DNA from: CAVVUC01 sp963751395
Lineage (GTDB): Bacteria; Verrucomicrobiota; Verrucomicrobiia; Chthoniobacterales; Chthoniobacteraceae
Length of the DNA stretch: 64,000 bases
Direction of reading: 5' to 3'
Assembly: GCA_963751395.1 (NCBI GenBank)
Contig: CAVVUC010000003.1
Location: 248,001-312,000 of the forward strand
Positions 44,861-54,628 of this stretch are shown here, one piece after another. The notes below the pieces were generated by a model. The model was not told the origin of the DNA. It saw only the letters and a list, made by a program, of their open reading frames with translations, and searched no databases. The position numbers and the translations under genes were made by a program. Within the stretch, counting starts at the first letter, position 1. Each line of letters begins with the position of its first letter.

Positions 44861-45751
44861 ATGAATTACCGGCATCTTTGCACTGCTCTTGGCGCAGTCG
44901 TCTTTTTCTGTTGTTCGCCAAGTTCGCAGGCGGCGGATGTGGTCACCCGCTCGGGCAAGGTTTTGAAAGACGTCATCTTCCTCATGGCCGACAAAGAGTC
45001 TGTGATGATAAGGCACGATGGTGCCACCATTGAGAAATGGCCCCTGGCTGACATGCCGGAGGAAGTGCAGAAGGCGTATCACTTTGATGCGGCCAAGGCA
45101 GCGGAGGCCAAAAAGGATCGTGAGATCGAGGAACTGAAGAAGCAACTTGCGGAGGCGAAGAAGAACGCCACGCCTGCTGGCACGCCGAGGCCGCCAATGC
45201 CGACTCCCACGCCTGCGGTTTCCACGCCCGATTACGACAGCTCACTGGCAGGCGGCAAACTGGTTCCGCTCGATGTCATCGCTGCCGACTACAATGCGAA
45301 CCGTCCCGCCGCCGAGGCGAAATACCGGGGCAGGCGGTTCAAGATTTCAGGCCAGATCGACCGCATCGACAAGGATATGGCGCCTCGCGTTTTCAACGTG
45401 TTCCTGAAATCGACCGACGGACGGACGCGCTTCAAGCTGATCACCGAATTCGAATCAGTCTATAACAGCAAGCGCGATAAAGTCGGCTCTTTGCAGACGG
45501 ATTTTAAGATCGACCTCGTGGACGGGAAAATGATCGGCGTGCAGAGGACTTCGACGCTCAAAGGCTACTACGACTACTACTATTACTACGGCAGCCGTCG
45601 CACGATCGACAAAAACAAGAGTCCGTTTGCGCCGATCCTGACGGTGGGCGATCAAATCACCGTCACGGCGACTTGCGGGGGCAAGACGGTCTCGATCGAT
45701 TTTGCGAACTGTGCGTATGAAGGGCTGAAGCTGCCGTTCCTGACACCCTGA
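44861..45751 (+). CDS. Exported coiled-coil protein with tRNA_anti-like OB fold
   Basis: The 296-residue protein starts at ATG 44861 and has a signal peptide ending SSQAA. A short beta module (VVTRSGKVLKDVIFLMADKE) and a coiled coil (AAEAKKDREIEELKKQLAEAKK) lead via a Pro/Thr linker to an OB-fold module (VIAADYNANRPAAEAKYRGR, FKISGQIDRI) of the tRNA_anti-like family. A Tyr-rich loop interrupts it (YYDYYYYYGS). Function unknown. Confidence 0.78.
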   Translation: MNYRHLCTALGAVVFFCCSPSSQAADVVTRSGKVLKDVIFLMADKESVMIRHDGATIEKWPLADMPEEVQKAYHFDAAKAAEAKKDREIEELKKQLAEAKKNATPAGTPRPPMPTPTPAVSTPDYDSSLAGGKLVPLDVIAADYNANRPAAEAKYRGRRFKISGQIDRIDKDMAPRVFNVFLKSTDGRTRFKLITEFESVYNSKRDKVGSLQTDFKIDLVDGKMIGVQRTSTLKGYYDYYYYYGSRRTIDKNKSPFAPILTVGDQITVTATCGGKTVSIDFANCAYEGLKLPFLTP

Positions 45752-45800
45752 GCGCCCCGCGCTTGCGCTGGCAGTTGTTTGCGCGGAGCTTCGGCCTTCG

Positions 45801-47564
45801 ATGAAAATCATTCTCCGCGTCTTCGCCTACATCCGCCGCTATCCGTTGATGGCCGCAGGGACGATGACATGCGCGGTGCTGAGCACGCTGATGGTCATCG
45901 TTTTTCCGGCGGTCACGCAGCGCATCATCGATGAAGTCATCCGGCAGCGTCAGCCGCAGAAACTTCTGCCGATGGTGCTCTTCGGCGCGGCGGCGTTTTT
46001 CGCGCAGCATTTCTTCAACGGCATCCGAATTCTGCTGAACAACACGTTCGAGCAACGGGTGATCTTCGACCTGCGCAGCGATCTTTACTCGCATATCCAG
46101 CGGCTGCCGCTCACATGGTTCGACAATCGCGCCACGGGCGACCTGATGACGCGCGTGCTCGAAGACGTGATGTCGGTCGAGCGAATGCTCATCGACGGAA
46201 TCGAGCAGGGCATCGTCGCGGTGTTGCAAGTGCTGCTGGTCACCGGCGTGATGCTGCACTACAGCCCGAAACTCGCGATGCTTGCGCTGACGCCGGTTCC
46301 GTTCCTCGCGGCGGGCGCGCTCGCCTACACGCTCACCGCGCACAAGCGATACCGGCTCCAGCGAAAGGCGTCGTCGGCGATGAACTCGCTCCTGCACGAC
46401 AACCTCGCGGGCATCCGGCAGATCAAAACGTTCGTGCGCGAGCGCGAGGAGCACGCGCGTTTCAACGGCGTGAGCAACGACCTGCGCGAAGCGACGCTGA
46501 TCGTGATGCGCACCTGGGCGCTGTATTCGCCGTCGATGTCGTTCCTGGTTTCGTGCGGGCTGGTGGTCGTGGTCGGATTTGGAGGAAAGCTCGTGCTCGA
46601 TGGTGCGATGCAGATCGGCGATCTCGTCGCGTTTCTCATGCTCTGCAATTTTCTCTACGAGCCGATCGGGAAACTGCATCAGCTCAATCAGCTCTTTCAG
46701 TCAGGGCGCGCGGCGGGCGAGCGCGTGTTCGAGATCATGGACGAAACACCGGAGCCGGGAGGGGAGGCGAAGGATGAAGGTGGAAGGATGAAGGATGAAA
46801 TTCGCGGCGATGTGCGTTTTCAAAACGTCTGCTTCGCTTACAACGAGACGCTTCCCGTGCTGCACAACATCAATCTGCACGCCCAGCCCGGCGAGACGAT
46901 CGCGCTGGTCGGCGCGACGGGTGCGGGCAAATCGACGCTCGTGCATTTGCTCACGCGCTTCTACGAGTTCGACACGGGCGAGATTTTCATCGACGGAAAT
47001 CCGCTGCGCGAAATATCGAAGGACACGCTGCGCCGCGCGGTCGGCATGGTGACGCAGGAAAGTTTTCTGTTCAATGGCTCGATCCGCGACAATCTGCGGC
47101 TCGGCAAACCGGACGCGACTGACGGGGAGATGCTCGAAGCGCTCGCCTCGGCCAATGCGCGCGCGTTCGTCGATCGGCTTCCGGAGGGGCTTGGCAGCGT
47201 GGTCGGCGAGCGGGGCGTGAAGCTGAGCGTGGGCGAAAAGCAGCGTGTCTCGATCGCGCGCGCTTTGCTGAAAGACCCGCCGATCCTGATTCTCGATGAG
47301 GCGACGGCGAGCGTGGATAATCAGACCGAGCGGTTGATCCAGGAGGCGCTCGACCGGCTGATGGAGCACCGCACCAGCTTCGTCATCGCGCATCGTCTTT
47401 CGACCGTGCGGCACGCCGATCAAATTCTCGTGCTCGAACGCGGTCGCATCGTGGAGCGTGGTCGTCACGACGAGTTGCTCGCGCTGGGCGGCATTTACGC
47501 GCGGCTGTGCGAAGGGGCTTTTATCGAGAAGCCGTCCGACTCCGGGCTGCTGGCCCGGGCCTGA
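45801..47564 (+). CDS. ABC exporter, MsbA-like (fused membrane and ATPase domains)
   Basis: The 587-residue half-transporter has six helices (about 1-310) and an ATPase with Walker A VGATGAGKST near 373, Q-loop MVTQESFLF, signature LSVGEKQRVSIARAL near 474, Walker B ILILDEATASVD near 498 and the H-loop in FVIAHRLSTVR. It forms a homodimer that flips lipids, drugs or lipid-linked products. The TMD-NBD linker (about 323-332) is encoded by a heptamer repeat. Confidence 0.93.
   Translation: MKIILRVFAYIRRYPLMAAGTMTCAVLSTLMVIVFPAVTQRIIDEVIRQRQPQKLLPMVLFGAAAFFAQHFFNGIRILLNNTFEQRVIFDLRSDLYSHIQRLPLTWFDNRATGDLMTRVLEDVMSVERMLIDGIEQGIVAVLQVLLVTGVMLHYSPKLAMLALTPVPFLAAGALAYTLTAHKRYRLQRKASSAMNSLLHDNLAGIRQIKTFVREREEHARFNGVSNDLREATLIVMRTWALYSPSMSFLVSCGLVVVVGFGGKLVLDGAMQIGDLVAFLMLCNFLYEPIGKLHQLNQLFQSGRAAGERVFEIMDETPEPGGEAKDEGGRMKDEIRGDVRFQNVCFAYNETLPVLHNINLHAQPGETIALVGATGAGKSTLVHLLTRFYEFDTGEIFIDGNPLREISKDTLRRAVGMVTQESFLFNGSIRDNLRLGKPDATDGEMLEALASANARAFVDRLPEGLGSVVGERGVKLSVGEKQRVSIARALLKDPPILILDEATASVDNQTERLIQEALDRLMEHRTSFVIAHRLSTVRHADQILVLERGRIVERGRHDELLALGGIYARLCEGAFIEKPSDSGLLARA
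46769..46796. repeat. Heptamer tandem repeat in the exporter linker
   Basis: GAAGGAT, GAAGGTG, GAAGGAT, GAAGGAT, in the coding region between membrane and ATPase domains; it encodes the charged stretch KDEGGRMKDE. Confidence 0.85.
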
Positions 47565-47567
47565 CGG

Positions 47568-49136
47568 TCAGAGGACGCGGGCGAGTTCTGCGAGGATGCG
47601 CGTGAGTTTGTCGCGCAGTTCTGGTGGAAGGTTCCGGTCCTTTTGAAGAACACAGAGGCATGCTTCGCCTTGGGAGAAGAGACTTGCCGTCAATCGCTGG
47701 CAGTCGAGGACGAGGTTTTTCGCGGGGCCGATGTTCAGATTGCCCGCGCAGTTCGCAAAGGATTGCGCGAGTTCGCAAGATGTCCTGCAAAAAGCTTCGA
47801 CGTCGAAATCAGACGGAACCTCCCCGGCTTTGATCAACTTGCCCTTCGCGATGAGGACGCAAGCCGCGATGCCGGGGAAGCCGCAGATCAACTCAGCAAT
47901 CTTCCGGGCATCGAGCGGATCGTTCGTTTGGAGAATCGCCTGGAGCGATGCGAACGGCGCGGGGGAGGCGGACGACTCGGAAGCGAGAATCGGTTGGGGC
48001 GGATGAGCTGCCTGCGGTTGCAGGCGGATCAGCGGCGGCGGAACGGTGACCCGGCGCGCAAAGGGGGAGGACGCTGGCTCACCCCCGGTTTCCGTTGTTT
48101 GTGGTGTTGTGAAAGGTGTGGGTGAAGCCTCCAGGACGGGCGCGGGCTTTTCGATCTCGACAGACGGTTTGTCCGGTTCGGTTTCCGCCTTTGATGAGGC
48201 GAGTTCCGGCTCTTCGGCTTTCTCAGTTTCCGAAGTCCTGCCGCCCGCCTGAGCTTCACGAATTTCTTCGATCGGGATGGGGATTTTCACCGTCGCGCCA
48301 CGCGCGAAATGAACGCGGTATTCCGTTGGGAGCGCGTCGATGAAGTCGTTCGGCATGAGTTCGACTTTGCCGGTGGACAACTGCGATTCAATGAGTCGAT
48401 ACGGCAGAACGATTCGCAGGGAATCGTCGATTGCATGCAACTCGCCGATGAGGGCTTCCTTCGGCATTGTGCGAAGGATGGGGGCGAGTCGGAGCGAGAT
48501 GTTTTCATCCGTGAATGGAGGCGGGTTCGGAGGAGCGGCGGCGGCATCGGGTTTCTCCGGTTCGACCGGCACGGAAACAGAAGCCGATCCCGCGTCGGAT
48601 TTCTCCATCGTCGCCTCGACTGGTGGCATTTTTTCAGGCGGTCTTTCTGCGGGGGGGTGGTTGTCATCCATCGGAAATGCACCAACCTGGGTGACGAGTT
48701 TCTGCAACGGAAGGGTCACTTCGATGTCTTCCCCCAGACCGATTTGCTCGCGGAAAATTTCGGGGCAGAGCTTTGCAATCTTCGAGAGCGGCACCGCAGC
48801 CCGGCCCCGCGCGATGTCGGCGAAAAGATCATGGACGCTGAAAAGCAGCGGACGCTGCAAGTCGTGCGGACCCGGTTTCAGAAAATGCGAAGGGATGCGA
48901 TGGATGACATCGCCGAGGACGAGCTTGATTTCGCGATCCGGCAGGGAAAGGGAGATGCGCGAGGTTTTTTTTCGCGACTCGCTCGAAACGGGCCGAAAGG
49001 CAGCATCGGACGTCACGGCTTGCTGCGTCGGCAGGCCACCGCCCCGCTCGACTGTGGGCGCCGCGTTGCTGGCGGGCTCGTGCGAGCCGGGAGGTTCAGC
49101 AGGTTTCGGTTTAAATAGCTCGGTAAAAAAGCTCAT
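47568..49136 (-). CDS. Hypothetical protein encoded next to pilB
   Basis: The 522-residue cytosolic protein has two related alpha/beta modules (IPSHFLKPGPHDLQRPLLF, then VHDLFADIARGRAAVPLSKI near 75-150; a second set, LPYRLIESQLSTGKVELMPN, near 245-295) joined by Pro/Glu-rich disordered linkers. The C-terminal ~115 residues (DARKIAELICGFPGIAACVL, then LTASLFSQGEACLCVLQKDR) fit a roadblock/LC7-type fold. It is separated by 8 bp from pilB and reads in the same direction, so a role in pilus or secretion regulation is plausible. Confidence 0.75.
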   Translation of the reverse strand: MSFFTELFKPKPAEPPGSHEPASNAAPTVERGGGLPTQQAVTSDAAFRPVSSESRKKTSRISLSLPDREIKLVLGDVIHRIPSHFLKPGPHDLQRPLLFSVHDLFADIARGRAAVPLSKIAKLCPEIFREQIGLGEDIEVTLPLQKLVTQVGAFPMDDNHPPAERPPEKMPPVEATMEKSDAGSASVSVPVEPEKPDAAAAPPNPPPFTDENISLRLAPILRTMPKEALIGELHAIDDSLRIVLPYRLIESQLSTGKVELMPNDFIDALPTEYRVHFARGATVKIPIPIEEIREAQAGGRTSETEKAEEPELASSKAETEPDKPSVEIEKPAPVLEASPTPFTTPQTTETGGEPASSPFARRVTVPPPLIRLQPQAAHPPQPILASESSASPAPFASLQAILQTNDPLDARKIAELICGFPGIAACVLIAKGKLIKAGEVPSDFDVEAFCRTSCELAQSFANCAGNLNIGPAKNLVLDCQRLTASLFSQGEACLCVLQKDRNLPPELRDKLTRILAELARVL

Positions 49137-49144
49137 TACGAACC

Positions 49145-50860
49145 TTAGTGGTCAGTTGCCGTAACCCGGCAGACTTCCTCCAATGTCGTAATGCCCTCGC
49201 GGGCTTTGTCAATTCCAACCATGCGCAAGGTTTTCATTCCCTCGGCGATGGCCTGATTCTTAATTACTGCCGCAGAGGCGCGTTTGATGATGAGCCGGCG
49301 GATGGTTTCGGTCACCGGCAGGACTTCGATGATCGCAGCGCGTCCGAGGTAGCCGCGGCGTTTGCAGCGGTCGCAGCCGACGCCGTGGTAAAAGGTCGTG
49401 TTGTCGTCCTCGATCCCGATGCTGGGCGAGGATCTCCGGCTCGGGCATGAATTCCTCGCGGCAGTTCGGGCAGATGCGGCGGACGAGACGTTGGGCGCAA
49501 GCGAGGAGGATCGAGGTGGAAATGAGGAACGGCTCGATGCCCATGTCGTCGAGTCGCGTGATCGCGCCCGCGGCGTCGTTCGTGTGGAGCGTGCTCAAGA
49601 CCTGGTGGCCGGTGAGCGCGGCTTTCACGGCGATGTCGGCGGTTTCGTTGTCACGAATCTCACCGATCATCACGATGTCCGGGTCCTGACGCAGGATCGA
49701 GCGGAGCGCGCTCGCAAAATCGAGGCCGATCTCGCTTTTGACGGCGACCTGATTCACGCCGGCAAGCTGGTATTCGATCGGGTCCTCGACCGTGACGATG
49801 TTGTAGTCGGGGTTGTTCAGTTCCTGAAGAACGGTGTAGAGCGTCGTGGTTTTGCCGGAGCCGGTGGGGCCGGTGACGAGGATCATTCCGTGCGGCGCGT
49901 CGATCGCCTTCTTGAACTGGGCGAGCGTGTAGTCGTCCATGCCCATTTGCTCGACGCTGCCGGAGAGCGCCGACTTTGTCGAGGAGACGGATGACGATCT
50001 TTTCGCCGTAAGACGGTGGGCAGAACGGAGATACGCAGATCGACTTCCTTGCCGGAAACGCGGATGCGGAACCGCCCGTCCTGCGGCAGACGGCGCTCGG
50101 CGATGTCGAGGCCGGCGAGAATTTTGATGCGCGAGGCGATGGGAAGCTGGAGGGCTTTCGGGGGCGAACTGGCTTCGATGAGTGCGCCGTCCACGCGGTA
50201 GCGGAGCTTGAGCGATTTCTCAAAGGGTTCGATGTGAATGTCGGACGCCTTTTCCTTCATCGCCTGGACGAGGATCAGGTTCACGATCTTGATGACCGGC
50301 GCGTCCTCGCTCTCGTGGGCGAGTTTGTCGAGGTCGATTTCGTCCCGCTTGCCGGAGACGACTTCCGCCTCGGCGACGTTTGCGCCGGCAGCCTCCTTCA
50401 GCATCTGATCCATCGACGCGCCGGAGCTGTTCACGCCGCTGAGCGCTTCCATCACGCTCCGCTCGGTCGTGATCATCGGCACGATTTCCAGCTTGGTGCG
50501 CTGGCGCAGGTCGTCGAGGGCCAGCACGTTGAGCGGGTCGGCCATCGCGACGAAGAGCTTGTTGCCGAGCTTGCAGACGGGCGCGAGCTTGTAGGCGCGC
50601 GCCATTTCCTTCGGCACCAGATCGAGGATGGCTTCGGGTACGCGGACTTTGGCGAGATTGATCGGCGGCGTGTCGAGGCAGCGGCCCATCGAGATGACCA
50701 TGTCCTGCTCGGTGACGAACTGGCGGTCGGTGAGCAGTTTCAACAGGCGGCCGCCTTGTTTTTTCTGCAACTCCATCGCCTCCTCCAATTGCGATGGCAG
50801 GAGAAGACCGTCCTCAATCAATACATCTGCGATGCGTTCACCAAAGGATTTGATGCTCAT
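49145..50860 (-). CDS. pilB: Type IV pilus/type II secretion assembly ATPase, PilB/GspE family, frameshifted
   Basis: Reconstructed at about 571 residues. N-terminal MshEN domain (GERIADVLIEDGLLLPSQLE), then SDIHIEPFEKSLKLRYRVDG, Walker A VTGPTGSGKTTTLYT, Asp box TVEDPIEYQL, Walker B DPDIVMIGEIRD, His box TGHQVLSTLHTNDA, Zn-binding CPNC and CDRC. The final part IAEGMKTLRMVGIDKAREG ends at 49145. Three indels break it (near 50010, 49966 and 49421); motifs are intact, so sequence error is likely. It powers pilus extension or pseudopilus assembly. Confidence 0.88.
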
Positions 50861-50863
50861 AGA

Positions 50864-51778
50864 CTAATTCGCGAGGCGATAAGTGTCGCGCAGGGCCTTT
50901 GCAATGGCCTCCGGCGCTGCGAGGTGCCACTGGATGTTGTAGTCGAGAAGCTGCTGGACGGCCTCCTTTCCCTGTGCGTCAAAAGGATTTGCCGTGGCGA
51001 CCATGATCGTGCGGCTGACGAGATCGAACGGAACGATCAGCCGGCCCAGCGTCAGGGTCTCCGGCAGCATTTTGACGATCTGGCGGTCCACCTCGTAGTT
51101 GGCCAGGGGGATGTAGGCGAATTTCGTGCGATCGAGAATTCCGCACAGAAGCTGTTCAAGATCGGTCATCGTCGAGCGGCTGACCTCGTCGATCAGCGAG
51201 GCCGCGATCGCCTGGCTGCCGAGGTTCTTGTTCATCTTGCGCACCCGATCGAGCGAGGCGTTCACGACATCTTCCGGCGCAAGGCGGTGCTGGATCAGGA
51301 ATTTTGCAAGCGGTTCGTTGCCGTCGTTGTCGAGATGAATGTTCTGCATCGCCGGCTTTTCGGCCTCTGCTTTGACGGTCGCGCTTGTGGTGATGAGCGT
51401 CGGGTCCTGCGCCACGACCGAGCTGAAATCCAGTGCGATCGCGGAGGTCTCCGAGAGTGGCGCGCTGCCCGGCTGCTGCTGCAATTTTGCCTCCACTTCG
51501 CCAAGCATCGCGAGCACCTCGCCGTTGTCGGGCTCCTTTTGCAGAATGCCTTCGTACTCGAGCAGAGCCGAGGAATACTGCCCCATGCTCATATAGGTGT
51601 CGGCCAGGCGGCGCGTGACTGCGAGCGCGTCCTTCTGGCGCCCGAGTTTCCAGTAAGCCTCTTTCAGGACTTCGAGCGACTGGCAGTCGTTCGGGTTCGA
51701 CTGCGTGATGACTTCAAACATCTCGATTGTTTGAAGTATCTGGTCGTTTTCTTCCGTGTTAACTTGGGCGCTCGTCAT
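50864..51778 (-). CDS. TPR protein with GspE N-terminal (MshEN) domain
   Basis: The 304-residue protein starts at MTSAQVNTEENDQ (ATG 51778). Two or three TPRs (about 10-95) are followed by a linker and an MshEN-like domain (about 140-304; LAKFLIQHRLAPEDVVNASL, FDLVSRTIMVATANPFDAQG). MshEN domains bind c-di-GMP in some ATPases. It lies 3 bp upstream of pilB, clearly one operon, and probably regulates or docks the ATPase. Confidence 0.85.
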   Translation of the reverse strand: MTSAQVNTEENDQILQTIEMFEVITQSNPNDCQSLEVLKEAYWKLGRQKDALAVTRRLADTYMSMGQYSSALLEYEGILQKEPDNGEVLAMLGEVEAKLQQQPGSAPLSETSAIALDFSSVVAQDPTLITTSATVKAEAEKPAMQNIHLDNDGNEPLAKFLIQHRLAPEDVVNASLDRVRKMNKNLGSQAIAASLIDEVSRSTMTDLEQLLCGILDRTKFAYIPLANYEVDRQIVKMLPETLTLGRLIVPFDLVSRTIMVATANPFDAQGKEAVQQLLDYNIQWHLAAPEAIAKALRDTYRLAN

Positions 51779-52184
51779 AGAGAAGTCACACCTCATCAAG
51801 CTAAAACCATGCCCCTGCTACCTGTTCGGGCAGAATTGAGAGAGAAATAATGAAAGCCGGTCCGGCGGGGCTGTTTCCGCCTGTCCGGTGTCGGCGAAAA
51901 GCCAGATCTTTCGCGTCAATCGGTCGTTCCTCTTTCGCAGGACGCGATCGCTCCCCCATTCCCGAGGTGCGCACTCCGCGATTCACCGCATTGGCTGACT
52001 GCTGCCACCGTCTTCAAGGGGAAATTCTTTCCCGCCTGTGACAAACGCGCTGAGATTTTGGTGGTTCAATATCCGCCCCCGTCTTGCTCAGGAGTTGCGC
52101 TTCCTGCTCGGCGATCGCTCGAGTGCCGAACCCGAAACAGCGCTGCCAGGATCCATGTTTGCCCCGCACCGCAATCACAGAACG
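51779..52184. other. Intergenic region upstream of the pilB operon
   Basis: No supported gene. It should contain the promoter for the minus-strand operon; I see no clear boxes. Confidence 0.35.
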
Positions 52185-52222
52185 AAAAAAAGGACTCACC
52201 GCTTTCGCAGTGAGTCCCTTTT
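52185..52222 (-). terminator. Rho-independent terminator of the RRM gene
   Basis: Read on the minus strand: AAAAGGGACTCAC, loop, GTGAGTCCTTTTTTT. A strong stem with a seven-base T-run 21 bp after the stop. Confidence 0.9.
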
Positions 52223-52242
52223 GAATTGAACCAGGTAAAAGG

Positions 52243-52746
52243 CTAGCCGCCGCGCGTGTCGCTGGTTTTAGCGCCACTGACGACCAGTTTGCGGCCCATG
52301 AACTCCTTGTCGTGCAGTTCCGTCACCGCACGCCTGGCCTCGTCAACGGTGTTCATCGTGACGAACGCGAACCCTTTCGAGTGCTGCGTGTCGCGATGGC
52401 TTACCACCTCGGCGTTGTTGACCTTGCCGACCCCGTTGAAGAGGTCGAACAAGTCGCTCTCCGTCGCATCGAAGGAGAGATTGCCGACGTACAGTTTCGG
52501 CGAGGTGACTTCGACGACCTCCGGCTTCCGGGAGGGTTTTTGCCGCGGACTCTCGTACTTCTTACTTCCGTTGGCCTGTCGGGGCGGTTCTTGTTCTCCG
52601 GAGAAGAAGGCGGCGATCTTCTGCCAGAAGGTCTTCTTGACCGGGGCTTTTTGGGGGGCGTCTGATCTTCCGCCGTCGCGGCGGGGACGCCTCGAGCCAC
52701 CTCGTGAGGAACGGCGGCCCGATCGTTGCATGTTCTGTTGATTCAT
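52243..52746 (-). CDS. RRM-type RNA-binding protein
   Basis: The 167-residue protein starts at MNQQNMQRSGRRSSRGG (ATG 52746). A basic Arg/Gly/Ser-rich N-terminal third is followed by one RRM (about 85-160) with RNP2 LYVGNLSF and RNP1 KGFAFVTM. Bacterial RRM proteins act in cold or stress response as RNA chaperones; the disordered basic arm is longer than in the small cyanobacterial type. Single gene with its own terminator. Confidence 0.92.
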   Translation of the reverse strand: MNQQNMQRSGRRSSRGGSRRPRRDGGRSDAPQKAPVKKTFWQKIAAFFSGEQEPPRQANGSKKYESPRQKPSRKPEVVEVTSPKLYVGNLSFDATESDLFDLFNGVGKVNNAEVVSHRDTQHSKGFAFVTMNTVDEARRAVTELHDKEFMGRKLVVSGAKTSDTRGG

Positions 52747-53162
52747 GATTTGAATTATCGTTGTTACGGTTAGCGACGAAGCGCCTTGCGCCTTGCGAGT
52801 CAAAGCGCGGGGCATGGCTCGTCCGATGATCTGACACATCGCGCGCCCGGCGCGGATTCATCGTCGGAAAACTTCGTCTGTTGCGGTCGGGGCCGGTCAC
52901 GGCAACACGGCTGCACCCTTCCATCCGGATCGGCTTTTGCAGGAAGAATAACCGGCATAAAACCAAGAGAGCGTCTCCAAACGAGGACTGAATTGACTCA
53001 AACAATTTGCTCATCACAGAAACCAGACAGAAAGGAAAACCGGGCTGCTTGCCCGAAAAATTACCCAACTTCGCTGGCTTTAATCGCATATTTGTCCCTG
53101 CCGGGCAAGGTGAAATAAAAATCCTTTTATACAGTTTTCAAAAAAGGACGAAATTACGGCAC
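52747..53162. other. Long leader region of the RRM gene
   Basis: About 400 bp without a supported gene, AT-richer toward 53000-53160. It could hold the promoter and a structured 5' leader for the RRM gene; no specific hairpin stands out. Confidence 0.35.
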
Positions 53163-53384
53163 TCAAATCGGGCCATGATGACGCGATTGCCTGTCAAGCG
53201 CGCGCTGGCGGTGATCGCGGCAAAGCCAGGCATTTGCATCCAACTGCGCGTCCTGCCGCCCGCCATGCCGCTCGGGATCCATGGCGGGCCGACGATTCCC
53301 CTGACGACGACCGATCTCCAACAGGGCGAGCATCCCTCCAAGAAGAAACGCGGCAAAAAGGATGGCGGCAAGGATCTGGTTCAT
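53163..53384 (-). pseudogene. N-terminal fragment of a DUF4239-like membrane protein
   Basis: The first ~40 residues (ILAAILFAAFLLGGMLALLE, then IGRRQGNRRPAMDPE) resemble the start of DUF4239/bestrophin-like proteins. After that the frame becomes Arg/His-rich nonsense and stops. The start overlaps the end of the transporter gene (ATGA), as in an operon. Confidence 0.45.
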
Positions 53385-54256
53385 GGCGTGGAGGAAAGAG
53401 GAGAGCTGTCTGGTGGCAAGTCATCGGTGCCTCCGCGCCGGAGGGCGCATTTTGCATAAACGCCCATGACCACGGGTGCGGTCAATGCGTAGCAGGCGAT
53501 CGTGGGCAGGGTGCTCCTGCTTTGGAGATACTGCCCCGAAAGCAGCAGCGCGAGACCGACGTGACGGTTGACATTGCTGATGACCAGTGTTTGCACACCG
53601 GGCGTCTTGCTGGTGAGCAAAGCCCGGCTCACCGCAAGACAGCCGAGCGCGAGGAGAAGCGCGGCGACGAACACCCACGGAGTGACGGCCTTCAACGCCG
53701 GTCCCATTTTCCAGAGCAGCGCGATCAGCGCCACGGTCAGGATCACGTTGCCGAGGACGTTGAGCGCGCGCTGCGCCTTCGTGGAAAACCCGGGGGCAAA
53801 GCGCATCAGGGCCATCCCGGCGAGCAGCGGAAGGAATTGCTGCTGTGCGATTACCGCCAGCAACTTCAAGGGCGGAATCCAGATGTCGCGCTGGTAAAGT
53901 TTGCCCGCCAGCGCGACCAGCAGAGGGATCATGATCGGGATCATCAGCGCGCCCCAGACCTGGTAGCTCGCGGCCGTCCGCATGTCGAAACCATGTCTGG
54001 CGATGTTGCGCGTCAGGAGCGGAGCACCCGGCGCGACGGCGATGAGGAAAAGCCCCGCCGTGGCGGCGCGGTCGAGCGGCAGGAGTTGTCCGAGGGCAAG
54101 CGCGAGGAGCGGCGGCGCAATGAACGTGGCGAGCAGGAGCCGCGTCCAGTGGCCCGGCGTCAACCGCCGCCAGTTCTCCAGCAGTTGCCGGGGACTCAGG
54201 CTCATGCCGACGGAAACCATCAGCATAAACACGGCGGCTTGGAGCAGGTATTTCAT
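53381..54256 (-). CDS. Bile acid:sodium symporter (BASS/SBF) family transporter
   Basis: The 291-residue protein has about nine or ten hydrophobic helices. Family-like blocks are APGAPLLTRNIARHGFDMRT and TLVISNVNRHVGLALLL. BASS proteins import organic anions with sodium; the substrate cannot be told. It lies 24 bp downstream of the first sulfatase remnant and marks the left border of the accessory island. Confidence 0.85.
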   Translation of the reverse strand: MKYLLQAAVFMLMVSVGMSLSPRQLLENWRRLTPGHWTRLLLATFIAPPLLALALGQLLPLDRAATAGLFLIAVAPGAPLLTRNIARHGFDMRTAASYQVWGALMIPIMIPLLVALAGKLYQRDIWIPPLKLLAVIAQQQFLPLLAGMALMRFAPGFSTKAQRALNVLGNVILTVALIALLWKMGPALKAVTPWVFVAALLLALGCLAVSRALLTSKTPGVQTLVISNVNRHVGLALLLSGQYLQSRSTLPTIACYALTAPVVMGVYAKCALRRGGTDDLPPDSSPLSSTP

Positions 54257-54280
54257 CGTCGCCTTCCGCTGGGGCGCATT

Positions 54281-54585
54281 ACTTCAACTCGACTTTCACC
54301 GTCCCGATCTTTCCATCGAACTTGAACGGGCGGCGCTCGTAGTAAGGTATCCGGCACGCCGAAGCCAGCGTCGTCGATCAACACCATGAGCACGTTCGGC
54401 GCACCCTTCGGCAGACGATCCGGCTCGACGCGGCGTTTGTGGATGGACTCCTGCAAGGTCGGTCCCGCCTTGCTCGCGGTGGGCGCGGGCGGGAACGGCA
54501 GCACGGAGCCGTCGTCGGGCGCGCCGGCGAAGACCGCGGGAATAAGGCCGCTCAGCGCAGCAAGGATTGAGAGTTTCGTTTTCAT
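54281..54585 (-). pseudogene. Internally deleted arylsulfatase, remnant A
   Basis: ATG 54585 begins a signal peptide and the sulfatase N-terminus (SILAALSGLIPAVFAGAPDD, PDRLPKGAPNVLMVLIDDAG, FGVPDT). The sequence then jumps, with a +1 shift, to YYERRPFKFDGKIGTVKVEL with its stop at 54281, the end of an arylsulfatase. All of the ~600-residue catalytic core, including the formylglycine Cys region, is gone. Related remnants lie at 55500 and 61834. Confidence 0.8.
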
Positions 54586-54628
54586 GGTTTTTGGATTTGA
54601 ACAGGAGGTAGCCGAGGACGCGGAGATT

